Shown one piece after another: positions 1 to 11,900 of a stretch of DNA of 29,251 nt. Position 1 is the first letter of the stretch; every line of letters starts with the position of its first letter. Source of the DNA: an uncultured Lachnospiraceae bacterium (lineage in GTDB: Bacteria; Bacillota; Clostridia; Lachnospirales; Lachnospiraceae). The notes below the pieces were generated by a model. It did no database searches. It was not told the DNA's origin and worked only from the letters and a program-made list of their open reading frames with translations. Location: contig CAJUMC010000039.1 of NCBI GenBank assembly GCA_910587085.1, positions 1-29,251 on the forward strand. The letters are read 5' to 3'. Position numbers and translations under genes: made by a program.

Positions 1-3000
1 TCAGCGGGTCGTAATATCTTCCCGCATAAGTATCCTCCGTAATAAACCGTCCGGTCGTGCTGTCATAGTAGCGCGCGTTCAGGTAGTACAGCCCCGTCTC
101 AAAGTCATACTGGTATCCGGCATAAAGAATGCTGTTGTCCACATCCCCGGTCTGGGAAACCAGCGTGCCGAACGCATCGTAGCCGTAGGTTCCCGCCGGC
201 TCCCCGGTTGCCGTGTCCAGCAGCATCACCACATCGCCGTGGGCATTGTACAGGTAAGAATAACTCTGCCCGCCCGTGCTCCGGCGGACCAGGTTCAGCC
301 CGTAAATGTTATGTGCGGTAATGCTGCCGGCTCCGTCCGCCTCATATACGACATGACTGCCCTCGTAGAAGTACCGGGTTTCCCGCAGGCCGGCTTTCTC
401 CCGGAAAACTTCATCCTGGATCGCTTCGTCCCAGACAGATATGTCCATAACAGCTTCGTCCCGGACAGCGTCCGTGACAGCGATATCCGTAACAACTTTC
501 CGGACACGGTAATCCTCGGCATTGTAAGCATACTCTGCCAGTATACTGCCGTTGTCACAGCAGATCAGACGGTTGAAGCTGTCATACGTGTATGTAACCG
601 CAGCGGCTGTAATCGCGCTGCCGGTCAGTGTGCCCGGCGTCACGGCGCTTCCCGTCAGCGTACCTGCAGCCCCCGGCTGGAAAGCCGGCAGCGGCACGGC
701 AACGGCCGCTTCCTCCCCGGCCGGCCCGTTTTCTGCTGACTGCAGCACGATTCTTGCGGCAGCGGCCAGCAGAAGACTGCCGGCTGCATTTACAGCCGCC
801 GCATCTTTTGTGCCGCTTTCCTGCCCGCATGCGGTAACGGCCGCCCCGGTCAGCGTCCCCGGTCTTTTTGTTCCTGCCTCATCCTCCGGCTTTTCCGTTT
901 CGGGCGTGTCCCAAAAATCCCCGGTTCCCTCTGCTGCCCCGGAACCTCCGTTTTCCGCCGCCTCCCCCGGCGTTGTCTCCTGCTGCAGCAGGTTCCCGTT
1001 CCTGTCATACGCATAACTGGTCACGGTTCCATCGCTTCCGCGCTCCGCCAGCAGACGGTTCGAGCTGTCGTACTCATAAACTGTCATACTCCGGCTGCCG
1101 TCCGGGAAGAGAATCTCCTTCGACGCCCGGTTGCCCGCCGCGTCGTAAGTATAGCCCGTCACCTTCCCGTCCGGTTCTACAGCTGTAGACAGCCGGCTGT
1201 CCGCATCGTAGGTATAGGAGGTTGTTCCGCGCGCGCTTGTCTCCTGCAGCAGGTTGCCGGCAGCGTCGTACTGATATTCGTAGCGATCCAGCACGTTCCC
1301 CGTGCGGTCGGTATGTGTCAGCAGAACCACCTGGGATGCCGCGTTGCAGACATAATCCTCCCGCGTTCCGTCGGCGTAGACGGTGGCCTGGCGGCTTCCG
1401 TTGGCGTTGTAGAGATAATGCACCATCTCCGCGCCGTCCGCGGATACGCCGACAATGCGCCCGACCTCATCATATACGGTCTCCGTCACGCGGCCGTCCG
1501 GCGCAATGGAACGCTCGCAGACGCGGCCGTCCCCGGCCGGGATATCATACTGATAATGCACGGTTCCGATGCCGGATACGGTTTTGGTCAATACCCTGCC
1601 TTCCGCATCATAGGTGCGCCGGATAACCTCCGTCTCCTCCGGTAAAGCTTCGGTACTGCTGTTTACCAATTTTGTGCCAAAGTTCAATATCTCTGCATTA
1701 TCTGCTGTATTCTGTGTACTAAATACCGTACTTATTGCGCTGCCTGCTCCCCCGCTTTCCGCCGCAAGCAGTTCCCCCAGAACATTATATGTATACCGCT
1801 TCCCGTCGTTTCCTGCCTGCTCGGATTTCAGCCGCCCCAGGCCGTCATACTGATAAACGGTTTTTGTGCCGTTCCGGTCTGTCCGGACGGCAGGGTTCCC
1901 GTCCGCCGTATACACGCAGGTTTCCCGCGGCGCCGTCCAATCCTCCGCGCCGCGCTTTCCGGTATCCTGCCGGGAAATCAGCAGGCTGCGCGCATTGTAG
2001 GCAAACCGGACGCGGTTTCCTGCGCCGTCCTCCTGCAGAATCCGGTTGCCCGCACCGTCGTAGGCGTAGGTGCTCACGCTGCCGGACGGGGTGGTTGCCG
2101 TAACCAGCCGGCCGCGTGCGTCGTAGGTGTAGGCGGTGGTATTGCCGAGCGGGTCGGTAACGGAAGTCAGGCGGCCGCAGGCATCCCAGGTATTTGTTGT
2201 TGCATTTCCGAGCGGATCGGTGGTCGAAATCAGGTTGCCGTCCGCATCGTATGTATAGAGGGTTCGGTTTCCGAGCGCATCCTCCGCGCAGATTTGCCGT
2301 CCGTCCGCATCGTATGCGCTGCGCAGAATCAGATTTCCAAGCGCGTCGTACTGTTCCGTCAGCCTCCCGCGGCTGTCGTATACGGAGGTGGTGGTATTGC
2401 CGAGGAAATCCGTTGCGGAGGTACAGTTCCCGGCAGCGTCATAGGTATAGGAGACGGTTTTCGGCACATCGTCGGAACCGGAGGCATAAAACGTCTCTTT
2501 CACCACCCGGCCGAGCGCGTCATACTCATAAACCGTCCGGTTTCCTGCAGCGTCCGTCTCCTCTGTCCGGTTTCCTGCCAGGTCATAGCGGTATGCCGCG
2601 GTGATCCGCTCGCCGGTTTCACGATCCACCGCCGTTTCCCGCAGCAGATTTCCGCGGGAATCATAAGCGTATTCCAGACGGCTGCCCGCGGAATCCCAGG
2701 CCAGCACGAGATTTCCGGCGCGGTCGTACTGTGCCAGGGAAATCAGCTCCGGTATGGTTTCGTCGCCCGGCTGCACCTTTCGCGCCGCGAAGCCGAAGGC
2801 ATTGTACATGTATTCTGTGGCAGTTCCGTTTCCGTCCGTGTCCGCGGCGCTTCGGCCGAGACTGTCGTAAACATGCGCCTCCAGCAGTCCCAGGCTGTCC
2901 TGCACGGAGAGCAGCCGGCCCGCGGCGTCATAAGTATACAGAGCATCCTGTCCGCACCCGTGCAGCTCCGTTACATTGCCGAAAATATCGTAGAGATAGC

Positions 3001-5990
3001 GCACCGCTTCCCCGGCCGGCTTCTGCTGCTCGCCGGCGGACAGCTCCGAGGCAAGCTTTCCGTTTGGATGCCAGGTATAAACAGGCCCGTTTCCGGCGGC
3101 ATCCGCAAGCTTTTCAATCGAGCCGTCCGCGCGGTATCCGCAAGTCTGAGTTATGACGCGGACAAGCCCGGCCGCCTTCCCGGCATTTCCCGGAGCCCGG
3201 TTCTGCTCTTCCGCTCCATCGCAGACATACTCTGCTGTTTCACACAGCCTTCCTGCCCCGTCGTAGACATACTCCGTCCGCGGCAGTTCGCGGAGCGGAC
3301 GGCCCGGCTCGTAATTATTTCGTTTGACCTCCGCCGTTTTCCGGTCGCAGTAATCGTACTCATACAGCTCCGTATTGCCGAGCGCATCGGTCGCCCGGAG
3401 CAGGTTGCCGCGGCCGTCGTACTCGTAGACGGTTGCCGCGCCGCGCTCGTCCGTCGCCTTCACCACACGGCCCATGCAGTCGTATTCCGCTGTGACCACG
3501 GCCGTGCCCAGCAGCCTGCCGTCCTCTCCGTACACCGGTTCTTCCGTGGAAAGCAGATTGCCGGCGGCGTCGTAAATATATGTTTTTGTTACGCCGTCCG
3601 GTGAGGTTTCCGCAATTAGACGGCCTTCCCGATCATACCGGAAGGTGGTCGTCAGCGCAGTAACCCCGTTGTCCGCAAAATCGTTCCCCGCCAGATCCCC
3701 GTTCCGGATATAGACCGTCTGGGACAGCGGATTTCCGCGGAAATCGCAGACGGCTTCCGTTACGATGGCGGTATTTTCGCCGACCGTTCCGTCGCCGGTC
3801 TGAACGCGCGTTACATTTCCGTCCGCGTCGTAGGAATAATAGCGGTTCAGCCCGGAAGGATCGGTCTCCTGCACCAGCAGGCCGTTTTCATAGCGGCGGG
3901 CTGTTACAGCCGCCTGCGGCTGCCCCGTCCTTCCTGCTTCCTGCAGCCCGACGGCCCGCACCTCCGTCTGCAGCAGCTCGCCCGTGCGGCTGTAAGTGTT
4001 CGTTGTCCGGATACGGCTTTCACCGCCGTCCTCCGCAAGAAACGGCTCCTCGGTTACGGTTACATTGCCCAGAACATCATAAGCATAACTGGTCGTATGC
4101 CCGTTTTCCGTTACGGTTTTCTTTTTCCCGTCCGGATAATACTCGTACGTGCAGAGCGAAACCTTCTCCCCGCCGCACAGAATATACTCCTCCCGAACCC
4201 GGCCGCGGCTGTCGCAGATCGACTCCTCCGTAATCCGGTTCTGTCCGGCCGCATCGCTGCAGCGGATTGTTGTGGTTTTGCTTTCGCCGCCGTCCAGCGC
4301 GGTGTAGGATATTTCCTTTCGCAGGACGGCCTGCGCGCTGCCGGCCTCCTTCCACCATACCTTTACAAGACGATCCCGGCTGTCGTACTCATAGCTCGCC
4401 GTGCTTCCGTCCGGCTGCGTCTCCGAGCGGAGATTCCCGCAGCTGTCATAAGCGTATTCCGTGCGGTTTCCGAGTACGTCGGTCATGCTCTCCAGACACC
4501 CGCCCGCGTTGTAGACATAGCGGACACCCTCGCTGCCCGAATAATAATTGCCGAAATCGCTGCTTTCCTGGTAAAGCTCCTGCGGCACGGTCTTTACCAG
4601 ATGCCCGGCCTTATCGTACTCTGTTACGGCGCAGCCGCCGTCCGGATAATATTCCCGCGAGGCAAAACCGTTCGCCGTATAGCTCCAGGCGTAGCGGTTC
4701 CCTGCCGGCGACGTTTCTGTCAGCTTGTTTCCGAGCGCATCGCAGGTGAAGCGGATCACGCGGCCGCCGGCGTCCGTGCTGCTCTCCGTATTGCCGTACC
4801 GGTCGTAGGTATATTCAGTTCTTCTGCCCTCCGCGTCAACGGCACACTTAATCAGACCGGAAAGCCGGCAGCCGAACTGCTGCTCCGCCTCCTGGCCGGT
4901 ATAATACTCAAATTCCTCAACAATATAGTCCCTGTCGGAACAATCCAGCTCCGCAAGCAGGGCTTGATCGACGGCCCCGCCGTCCGTCCGTTTTATGTTT
5001 TTTAACAGGCGGGCTCCGTCGCTGCTGTAAAAGTGGTAGGTGTGAACGCCGTTTTCATCCGTCTCCAGAATGCAGTTGTTCCATTTATCGTAGGCCCGGC
5101 GCACCTCGCTGCCGTCACAGTACCGAATCCGCGTAATATTCCCGGCTTCATCCCTCTCATACTGCGTCCGGTTGCCGTATTCGTCGGTTTCCGACCGGAC
5201 ATCCGCGTAATGGCAGCCTTCCTCATTCTCGAAATATTCCGTCCGCGTCATGCTTCCGTCCGGATTCTGAACATCCGTAATGTACATGTCGCTGTTGTAC
5301 CAGTACGTCCATTTCCGGCCGGTTCCGTCCGTGATTTCCGTTTTGTTTTCGTCCGGATAATAAGTGTAGGTCTTTATCCCGCCGTAGGAATCCACACATT
5401 TCGTTACGGTAAGCCCGGCGGCCTCGTCCTTCTGCTCGTCGGCCGTATAGGCAAAGTCCTGGATGATATTTCCGTTCGGGTCTATGATGCGGGAAAGACA
5501 GCCGCTGCCGTCGTACTCGTAAGTCGTTACGCCGCCCAGCAGGTTGGTTGCGTAGATCAGCAGCCCCTGCCCGCTGTAGGCGTAGCTTACGCTGTTATCC
5601 ATCGGATCGGTGATTTTCACGATGCGCCCGGCCTCGTCCGTATCCAGCCGGTATACCCGGCCGGCCGGATCGGTAAGGCTGGAGATCCGCCCGTCCGTAT
5701 AGCCGGTTACGGTACGGTTGTCATGCCGGTCGGCAATATATGCGAGCCTTCCGTCCACGCCGAAGCCATATTTTACCTGATCCGGCTGGGTAAGCACAAA
5801 ACCGCCGTCCGCGCCGCGCTCCAGGCGGGAACGGCTGCCCTCGCCGGTGTAGCCGCCGTCGTTCAGCAGGAATACATGCGCGCTGCCATTCGGCAGGTAC
5901 ACAATGGCTCCGTCGTCATAAACCTCGCAGCGCCCCTCAAAGCCGAAGCTCCAGCCGCGGCCCATCGCCGCCGCTGTCGTATTCTGGGAA
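1..5990 (-). repeat. RHS/YD-repeat region with C-terminal RHS core
   Basis: The minus-strand translation from about 5990 begins with an RHS entry segment (Asn-Met-Thr-Arg-Thr-Tyr-Asn-Ser, then GRGWSFGFEGR), typical of the DUF6531-like start of RHS shells. It continues as dozens of units of the form YDAxGNLxxxTDPxGN. The region ends with GYQYDFETGLYYLNARYYD and GRFITEDTY inside the first 115 bases. This is the conserved core before the hypervariable tip. Two low-complexity inserts (about 395-496 and 600-985) and one AT-richer insert (about 1640-1750) interrupt the regular pattern. Confidence 0.92.
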
Positions 5991-8900
5991 TTGTAGGTGC
6001 GCGTCATATTGTGGCTCAGCCCCGGAATATTCATTACCATATCCGTGACCGAGAACGAAACGTTGCCGCTCGCCGGGCTGACGCCTTCCTGTCCGAAATG
6101 CATGGCGGCCCGGTCTGCCCGGACATTGCCTGCCGCCTCTATATAGTATGCGTAAAGGGTGTGGTCGCCGGCAGTGGCTACGATTGTTTCCGGAGTGACC
6201 CTGTTGCGGCCTGCCGTATCAAGATACCAGGACACAAAGGTATAACCCTCATACTCCGCCGCCGGAAGCTCCCCGTAGGCTTCTCCAAAGATTACCTCCT
6301 TTGCCGGAACCGGGCAGCTGCCGCCCATGGCATCAAAGGCAACCGTGCAGCACTCCGCCTGCCAGTGCGCGTACAGAGTTATTTCCAGCGGTGCGCCGTC
6401 CGGCAGGGAAACGGCATCCTCTGCCTTAATCCTGCTGCCGCCGGCCGCCTCCGTGTACCAGCCGAGGAATTCATAGCCCTCGCGCACGGCCTTCGGCAGC
6501 AAGCCCCAGGTTCCCTCCGCCGGCACGTTTTTCTCCGGAAATTCGGCTGTACCTCCGGCTGCATCAAACAGAACAAGCACATTCCCGCTCTCCCAGCGGG
6601 CGTAGAGCGTGTGCGGTTCCGCATTCCATACCGCCGTATCCTCCGTGATCCGCTCGCCGCCCTCCGGCGCGGTATACCAGCCCGCAAATTCGAAGCCGTC
6701 CCGCCGCGCGGCCGGAAGCGCCCCGTAAGGCTGCTCGTAGACCGCCTGCTTTGCAGCCGCGGTGCAGCTGCCGCCCTGCGCATCAAAGGAAACTTCCACG
6801 CGCTGCGGTGTCCAGTGCGCGTACAGAGTCTGCAGCCCGGTTATGTAGACGGTGCTTTCGGCCGTGATCCGGCTGCCGCCATCCGGCTCGGTGTACCAGC
6901 CTTCAAAGCGGTAATGCGCGAGCACGGGCGTTGGCAGTTCTCCGTAGTTTGCGCCGTACTCCGCCGTTTTTTCTGCTGCTTCCGCGGCTTCCAGATTGCC
7001 GCCTTCCGCAAAAAACCGGATCACCGGCCGCTGCCTGTCCCAGTGCGCGTGCAGCGTCCTGTCGCTGCCGTCTGCGACGTGCGATGTCCCGGAAATCTCG
7101 ATGCCTTCCTCCGGTTCGGTGTACCAGCCCGCAAAGATCCAGCCTTCTCTTTCCGCCCCCGGCAGTGTTCCGTAAAAGCTTCCCGGAGAAACCGTTTTCT
7201 GGTAAAATTCAGGAGTTCCGCCCGTCGCATCAAAGCTCAGGATGCCTGCTGCCTTCTGCCAGTGCGCGTACAGCACGGAATCCGAGGGAAGGTCGTATAC
7301 TGTCCGATCCGTTACCCGTTCTCCGCCCTCCCGTGCCGTATACCAGCCGAGGAAGACGCAGTTCTCCCGTTCTGCCTCCGGCAGGCTGCCGTACGCTTTG
7401 TCAAATACAACGGTCTTTTCGCTCCGTCCGGCGGTTCCCCCGTTCGCGTCAAAGCTGACCGTATATTCCTGCGCCGTCCAGCGCGCGTACAGCCTGTGGT
7501 CGGAGGTTTTCTTAACCTCGCTGTCCTCTGAAACCAGGGTACTTCCCCCGTCCAGCGTCGTCCAGCCCCCGAAAAGATAGCCTCCCTTCGTCGGCCGGGG
7601 CAGCTCGCCGTAAGGCTTTCCATAAACAACCGTTTTCGAGCCCGACGGCACGTCCGCAGAATGATCGCTGAATTCGACCTTCACCTGCTTCGGCTCCCAG
7701 TGTGCGTACAGTCTCTGTGCCTTGTTGGCGGTAAACTCCGTTCCGATCGTGATCTGCGTACCGCCCTCCGCCTCAGTATAGAAGCCCGCAAAATCATAAC
7801 CTGTCCGGGTAAAGGACGGGAACATCCCGTCGTCCCCGGCATAAGTTCCGCCGTACATTGCCTTCTGCGTCCTTGACGAGACGGTTTTTGAGGTGCCGTC
7901 TGCGGAGACAACAACGGAAGTTCCTCCGTTTCCATCCAGAGTTACCGTGTAGGAGGCGGCGCTCCAGTGTGCGTACAGCGTCTGCGGTGCCAGCAGTTTC
8001 GCTTTGGTGGAGGCGGTAATCTTCTCGCCGCCGATCGGGGCAGTGTACCAGCCGTCCAATGTATAGCCGTCATACACCACCGTCGGCAGTGTTCCGTACT
8101 CCTGTCCGTAGACAGCGGTGATCTGGACGCCGCTTGGGCCCCGGCTGGCGTCAGCCGTTCCGCCCGCCGCCCTGCCGCCGGTTATTTCTCCCATGTTGAA
8201 ATAGCCGGTATTGATATCGAAGGATACCTTCTGCGGAATCCCCTTCCAGTGTGCGTACAGGGTGTCGGCAGCCTCGCAGATCATATCCTCCGTGATACGC
8301 GTGCTGCCGGTGGAGCTTGTATACCAGCCCTCAAAGGTATAACCCGTTCTCTCCGCCTTCGGGAAGCTTCCGTATTTCTGCCCCCAGGTGTAATTCACTG
8401 TGGTGCTCGAGGTCTTCAGGCCGTTTTCGTAGACCCTTCCGCCGTTCGCGGCAAATTTAACGGCAGGGCGCTGAATCGTCCAGTGTGCGTACAGGGTATG
8501 ATCGGCCGCTGCCGTCACGATCGTGTCCGGCGTTACTCTCTGCCCGCCGGCCGGCGCAGTGTACCAGCCGTCGAAGGTATAGCCTGTCCTTGCCGGCTCC
8601 GAAAGTACGCCGTACTTTTCCCCTGAAGTAACCGTTTTTGTCGTCGTTACTGCACTGCCGCCGTTTGCGTCATAACTCAGTGTGGAGCTCACGCTTTTCC
8701 AGCGTGCGTACAGGGTATGTGCACCCGCGGTTTTGACGGCGGTTGTAGCTGTGATCTTCGTGCCTCCCACGGGCGCGGTATACCAGCCGGAAAAGGTAAA
8801 TCCGGCTTTTGACGGGGTCGGCAGCGTTCCGTAATCCTCCCCGTAGGCTGCGCTTCTCTGAACGAGAGGCGTCCCGCCCTGCGGGTCAAAAGTTACCGTA

Positions 8901-11900
8901 TACTTCTTCGGCTGCCAGCGCGCATACAGCGTATCCATTTCTCTCAGCGAAGTTACCAGCACGCCCGAGGAGGTGGCTGCTGTGGTATACCAGCCGATGA
9001 AATCATAGCCCTCCCGCTCCGGCGCCGGAAATGCGCTGAAAGACGTGCCGGCCGGTACGGCAATGTCTTTGACCGCTACCGTCCCGCCGTTCGCCAGAAA
9101 GGTTACTACAAAGATTTCGGACTTCCATTTCGCATACAGCGTGTGATCTCCGGCAATTTCCACTTTGCTTGTGGACAGGCGTCTGGTGCCGTAGGTATCC
9201 TTTGTATACCAGCCAGCAAAGGTATAACCGGTGCGCTTCGGCGTCGGCAGCGTACTGTAGGAGCTGCCGAAGGTCACCTGCTTGCTGTGCGTGGAAGCGG
9301 TTCCCCCGTTCATCGCAAACGTCACGGTGTATTTGTTTGCCTGCCATTTTGCATAGTACGTTTTGTCCGCCGCAGTCTTTACAATATCCGTTTCCGAAAG
9401 CTTGGTCGAGCCTGTTTTTGTGGTATACCAGCCCAGGAAGGTATAACCCTCACGGGACGCCAGCGGCAGCGCGCCATAGGCCTCCCCGTACACCACCTGC
9501 TTGGAATCGGAACTGGCAATGCCGCCGTTCGCGTCAAAGCTGATTTTGTACGTTACCATACTCCAGTGCGCGTACAGCGCTGCGTCGCCTGTCAGCAGCA
9601 CCGTACTTTCCGCCGTTATTCTTTCTCCGCCGGCCGGCTCGGTATACCAGCCGTCAAAGATATAGCCGCCGCGGCTCGGCGTCGGCAGCGCTCCGTAAGG
9701 CTCGCCGTAGTAGACGATTCTGCTTGCCGCGGAAACGGTTCCCCCGTTCGCATCGCAGGTAACAACGGCCGTTTTCCCGCGGTACGCTGCATACAGCGTC
9801 TGAGCACCCGTGAGACGAACCACGGAGGATTTTGTAATTTTTGTTCCCTTTCCGCCAGGCTCGGTGTACCAGCCGGAAAAGTCATAATTTTCCTTTTCCG
9901 GAACCGGCAGCTCGCCGTAGCTTTCACCGCAGGTAACGGAAAGCCGGTTACCGGATAATGTTCCGCCGGCCGCGTCAAGCAGCACCGGATACACATTGCC
10001 GTTCCAGTGCGCATAAATCGTTTTGTCCGAGGCCGACGTTACGGTGGAATCTTCGGTGACCGGGCTGTCCTTTGCAGAGGATTCGTGCCAGCCTGCAAAA
10101 GTATAGCCGGCCCGCTCCGGCGTCGGCAGCACTCCGTAGCGGCTGCCGTACTCCATCCGAATTTCCCAGCTCTCCACTGCCTCCCCGTTACAGATCATCG
10201 AGCCGCCGGCAGCATCCAGCGTAATCCGCGGCATTTTCACCGTCCAGGCTGCATGCAGTGTATGATCGGCTGTCTGCCTGACCGTGTCGTTTTTTGTGAT
10301 TTCCTTTGCCCTGCCGTCCGAATCCTCCAGATACCAGCCGTCAAACACATACCCGGCCCGGACCGGTTTCGGCATCGTGCCGTAGGTTCTGCCGTAATAT
10401 ACCGTTTTACTGCTGTCCGCACCGGTTCCGTCCGCCCGGTCAAAGGTGACAATGCAGGCTCTCCCTTCCCATCTGCCGTACAGCGTCTGGTCGGAGGTAA
10501 GCTTTACGCTGTCCGTATTTTCGATTTTTTCGCCGCCTGCAGGCTTTGTGTACCAGCCAAGAAAACGGTAATTCTCCCTGGAAGGCTCCGGCAGCTTGCC
10601 GTAGATTCCTCCGTACGGCACGAGGATGCTGCTGTCCGCCGCCCCTTCCATACCGCTGCGCAGTGTCACCGTATATTCGTTTACGGCCCAATGCGCACGC
10701 AGTATATGATTATCCGTCTGCATTACGGGGGTATCCGCCGTTATCAGCGTTTCCGTTTCCGCAGAGTCTGCCTTCGCCGGTAAGAAATCGGAAACGCCGT
10801 CCTGCAGGGTTCTCTCCTGCAGATACCAGCCGAGAAAGATATGCCCTTCGTACTCCGGTACCGGCAGAGCACCGTAGCGCTTCCCGGCCTTTACCGACTT
10901 CACCGCCGTGATTTTCTTTCCGCCGTTCGCATCAAAGGAGACGGAGATCTCCGCAGCCTCCCACGCGGCCCGCAGTGTGTGATCCGCTTCTGCTGTTACA
11001 ATTGTATCGGCAGTGATCGGCAGAGAACCGCCTTCCGCCGGATACCAGCCGGCAAAGCGGCAGCCCTCCCTGACAGCAGCGGGCAGCTCACCGTACTCCC
11101 TGCCCGTTTCGGCACGGATCGGCTCCGGAGCTCCCAGACCGCCGTTCATATCGAACGAAACCGTCAGCGTTTTGCCCTTCCAGCGTGCATACAATGCCGA
11201 TGCGTCCCGGATATCGTCCGGCCTGACCAGCTCGTTTTCCGCAATCCTTCTTCCGCCGCTGTATGCCGTGTACCAGCCGTCAAACGCAAAGCCCTCCCGC
11301 TCCGGGCGCGGAAGGGGTCCCCAGGTTCTTCCGCAGGTTGCCGTAATACTTCCGGACGGCTCCGCTGCTCCGGCCTTTGCGCCGCCGTAAAGCCTTACAA
11401 GAAAGGATACCGGCCTCCAGTGCGCATAAAGCGTCAGGCTGTCCGCCCCTGCGATGGAGGTTTCCGTAATGCGCACGCCGCTTCCGTCCTCCGGAGCGGT
11501 ATACCAGCCGAGAAACGTATACCCTTCTCTTTCCGGCGCCGGGAGAGTTCCGTATTCCAGGCCGCAGCGCACTTCCTTTTCGGCGGGCACTCCTGTCCCG
11601 CCGGCCGCGTTCAGGCGTATCGTTATCCTTTCGCCCTGTAAACTCTGCCGTCCAGCCGCATCCAAACCTGCGGAAACGCTCCGGTCCGCCGCTGCTTTCA
11701 GGTACCCGGATGCGGCCGGCTGCCCGCCGGAAACCGAGGCTGCCGGGGCAGCTTCCGAGGCCGGACGTCGGATCGGCGCCTGTGTCTGCTGCGCTGTCTC
11801 CTGCCCCTTCTGCCCAGCCTGCTGTTCTGCCTGTTCTAACTGCTCTCCAGCTGACTGCTGCACCTCTGTCCGCAGTTCGGCCGCCTGAACCTTCATTCCC

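Noticed and set aside
5033..7531. Long plus-strand reading frame (832 codons) and similar ones at 2294-3604, 4097-5005 and 9143-9958
   Set aside because: They are antisense to the RHS/InlB gene. Their length comes from the GC-rich, repetitive codon pattern of the real minus-strand gene; no domain or ribosome binding site supports them.
6130..11640. CRISPR-like regular spacing
   Set aside because: The period of about 220 bp comes from protein repeats within one frame; units are diverged along their whole length and there are no identical short repeats with unique spacers.
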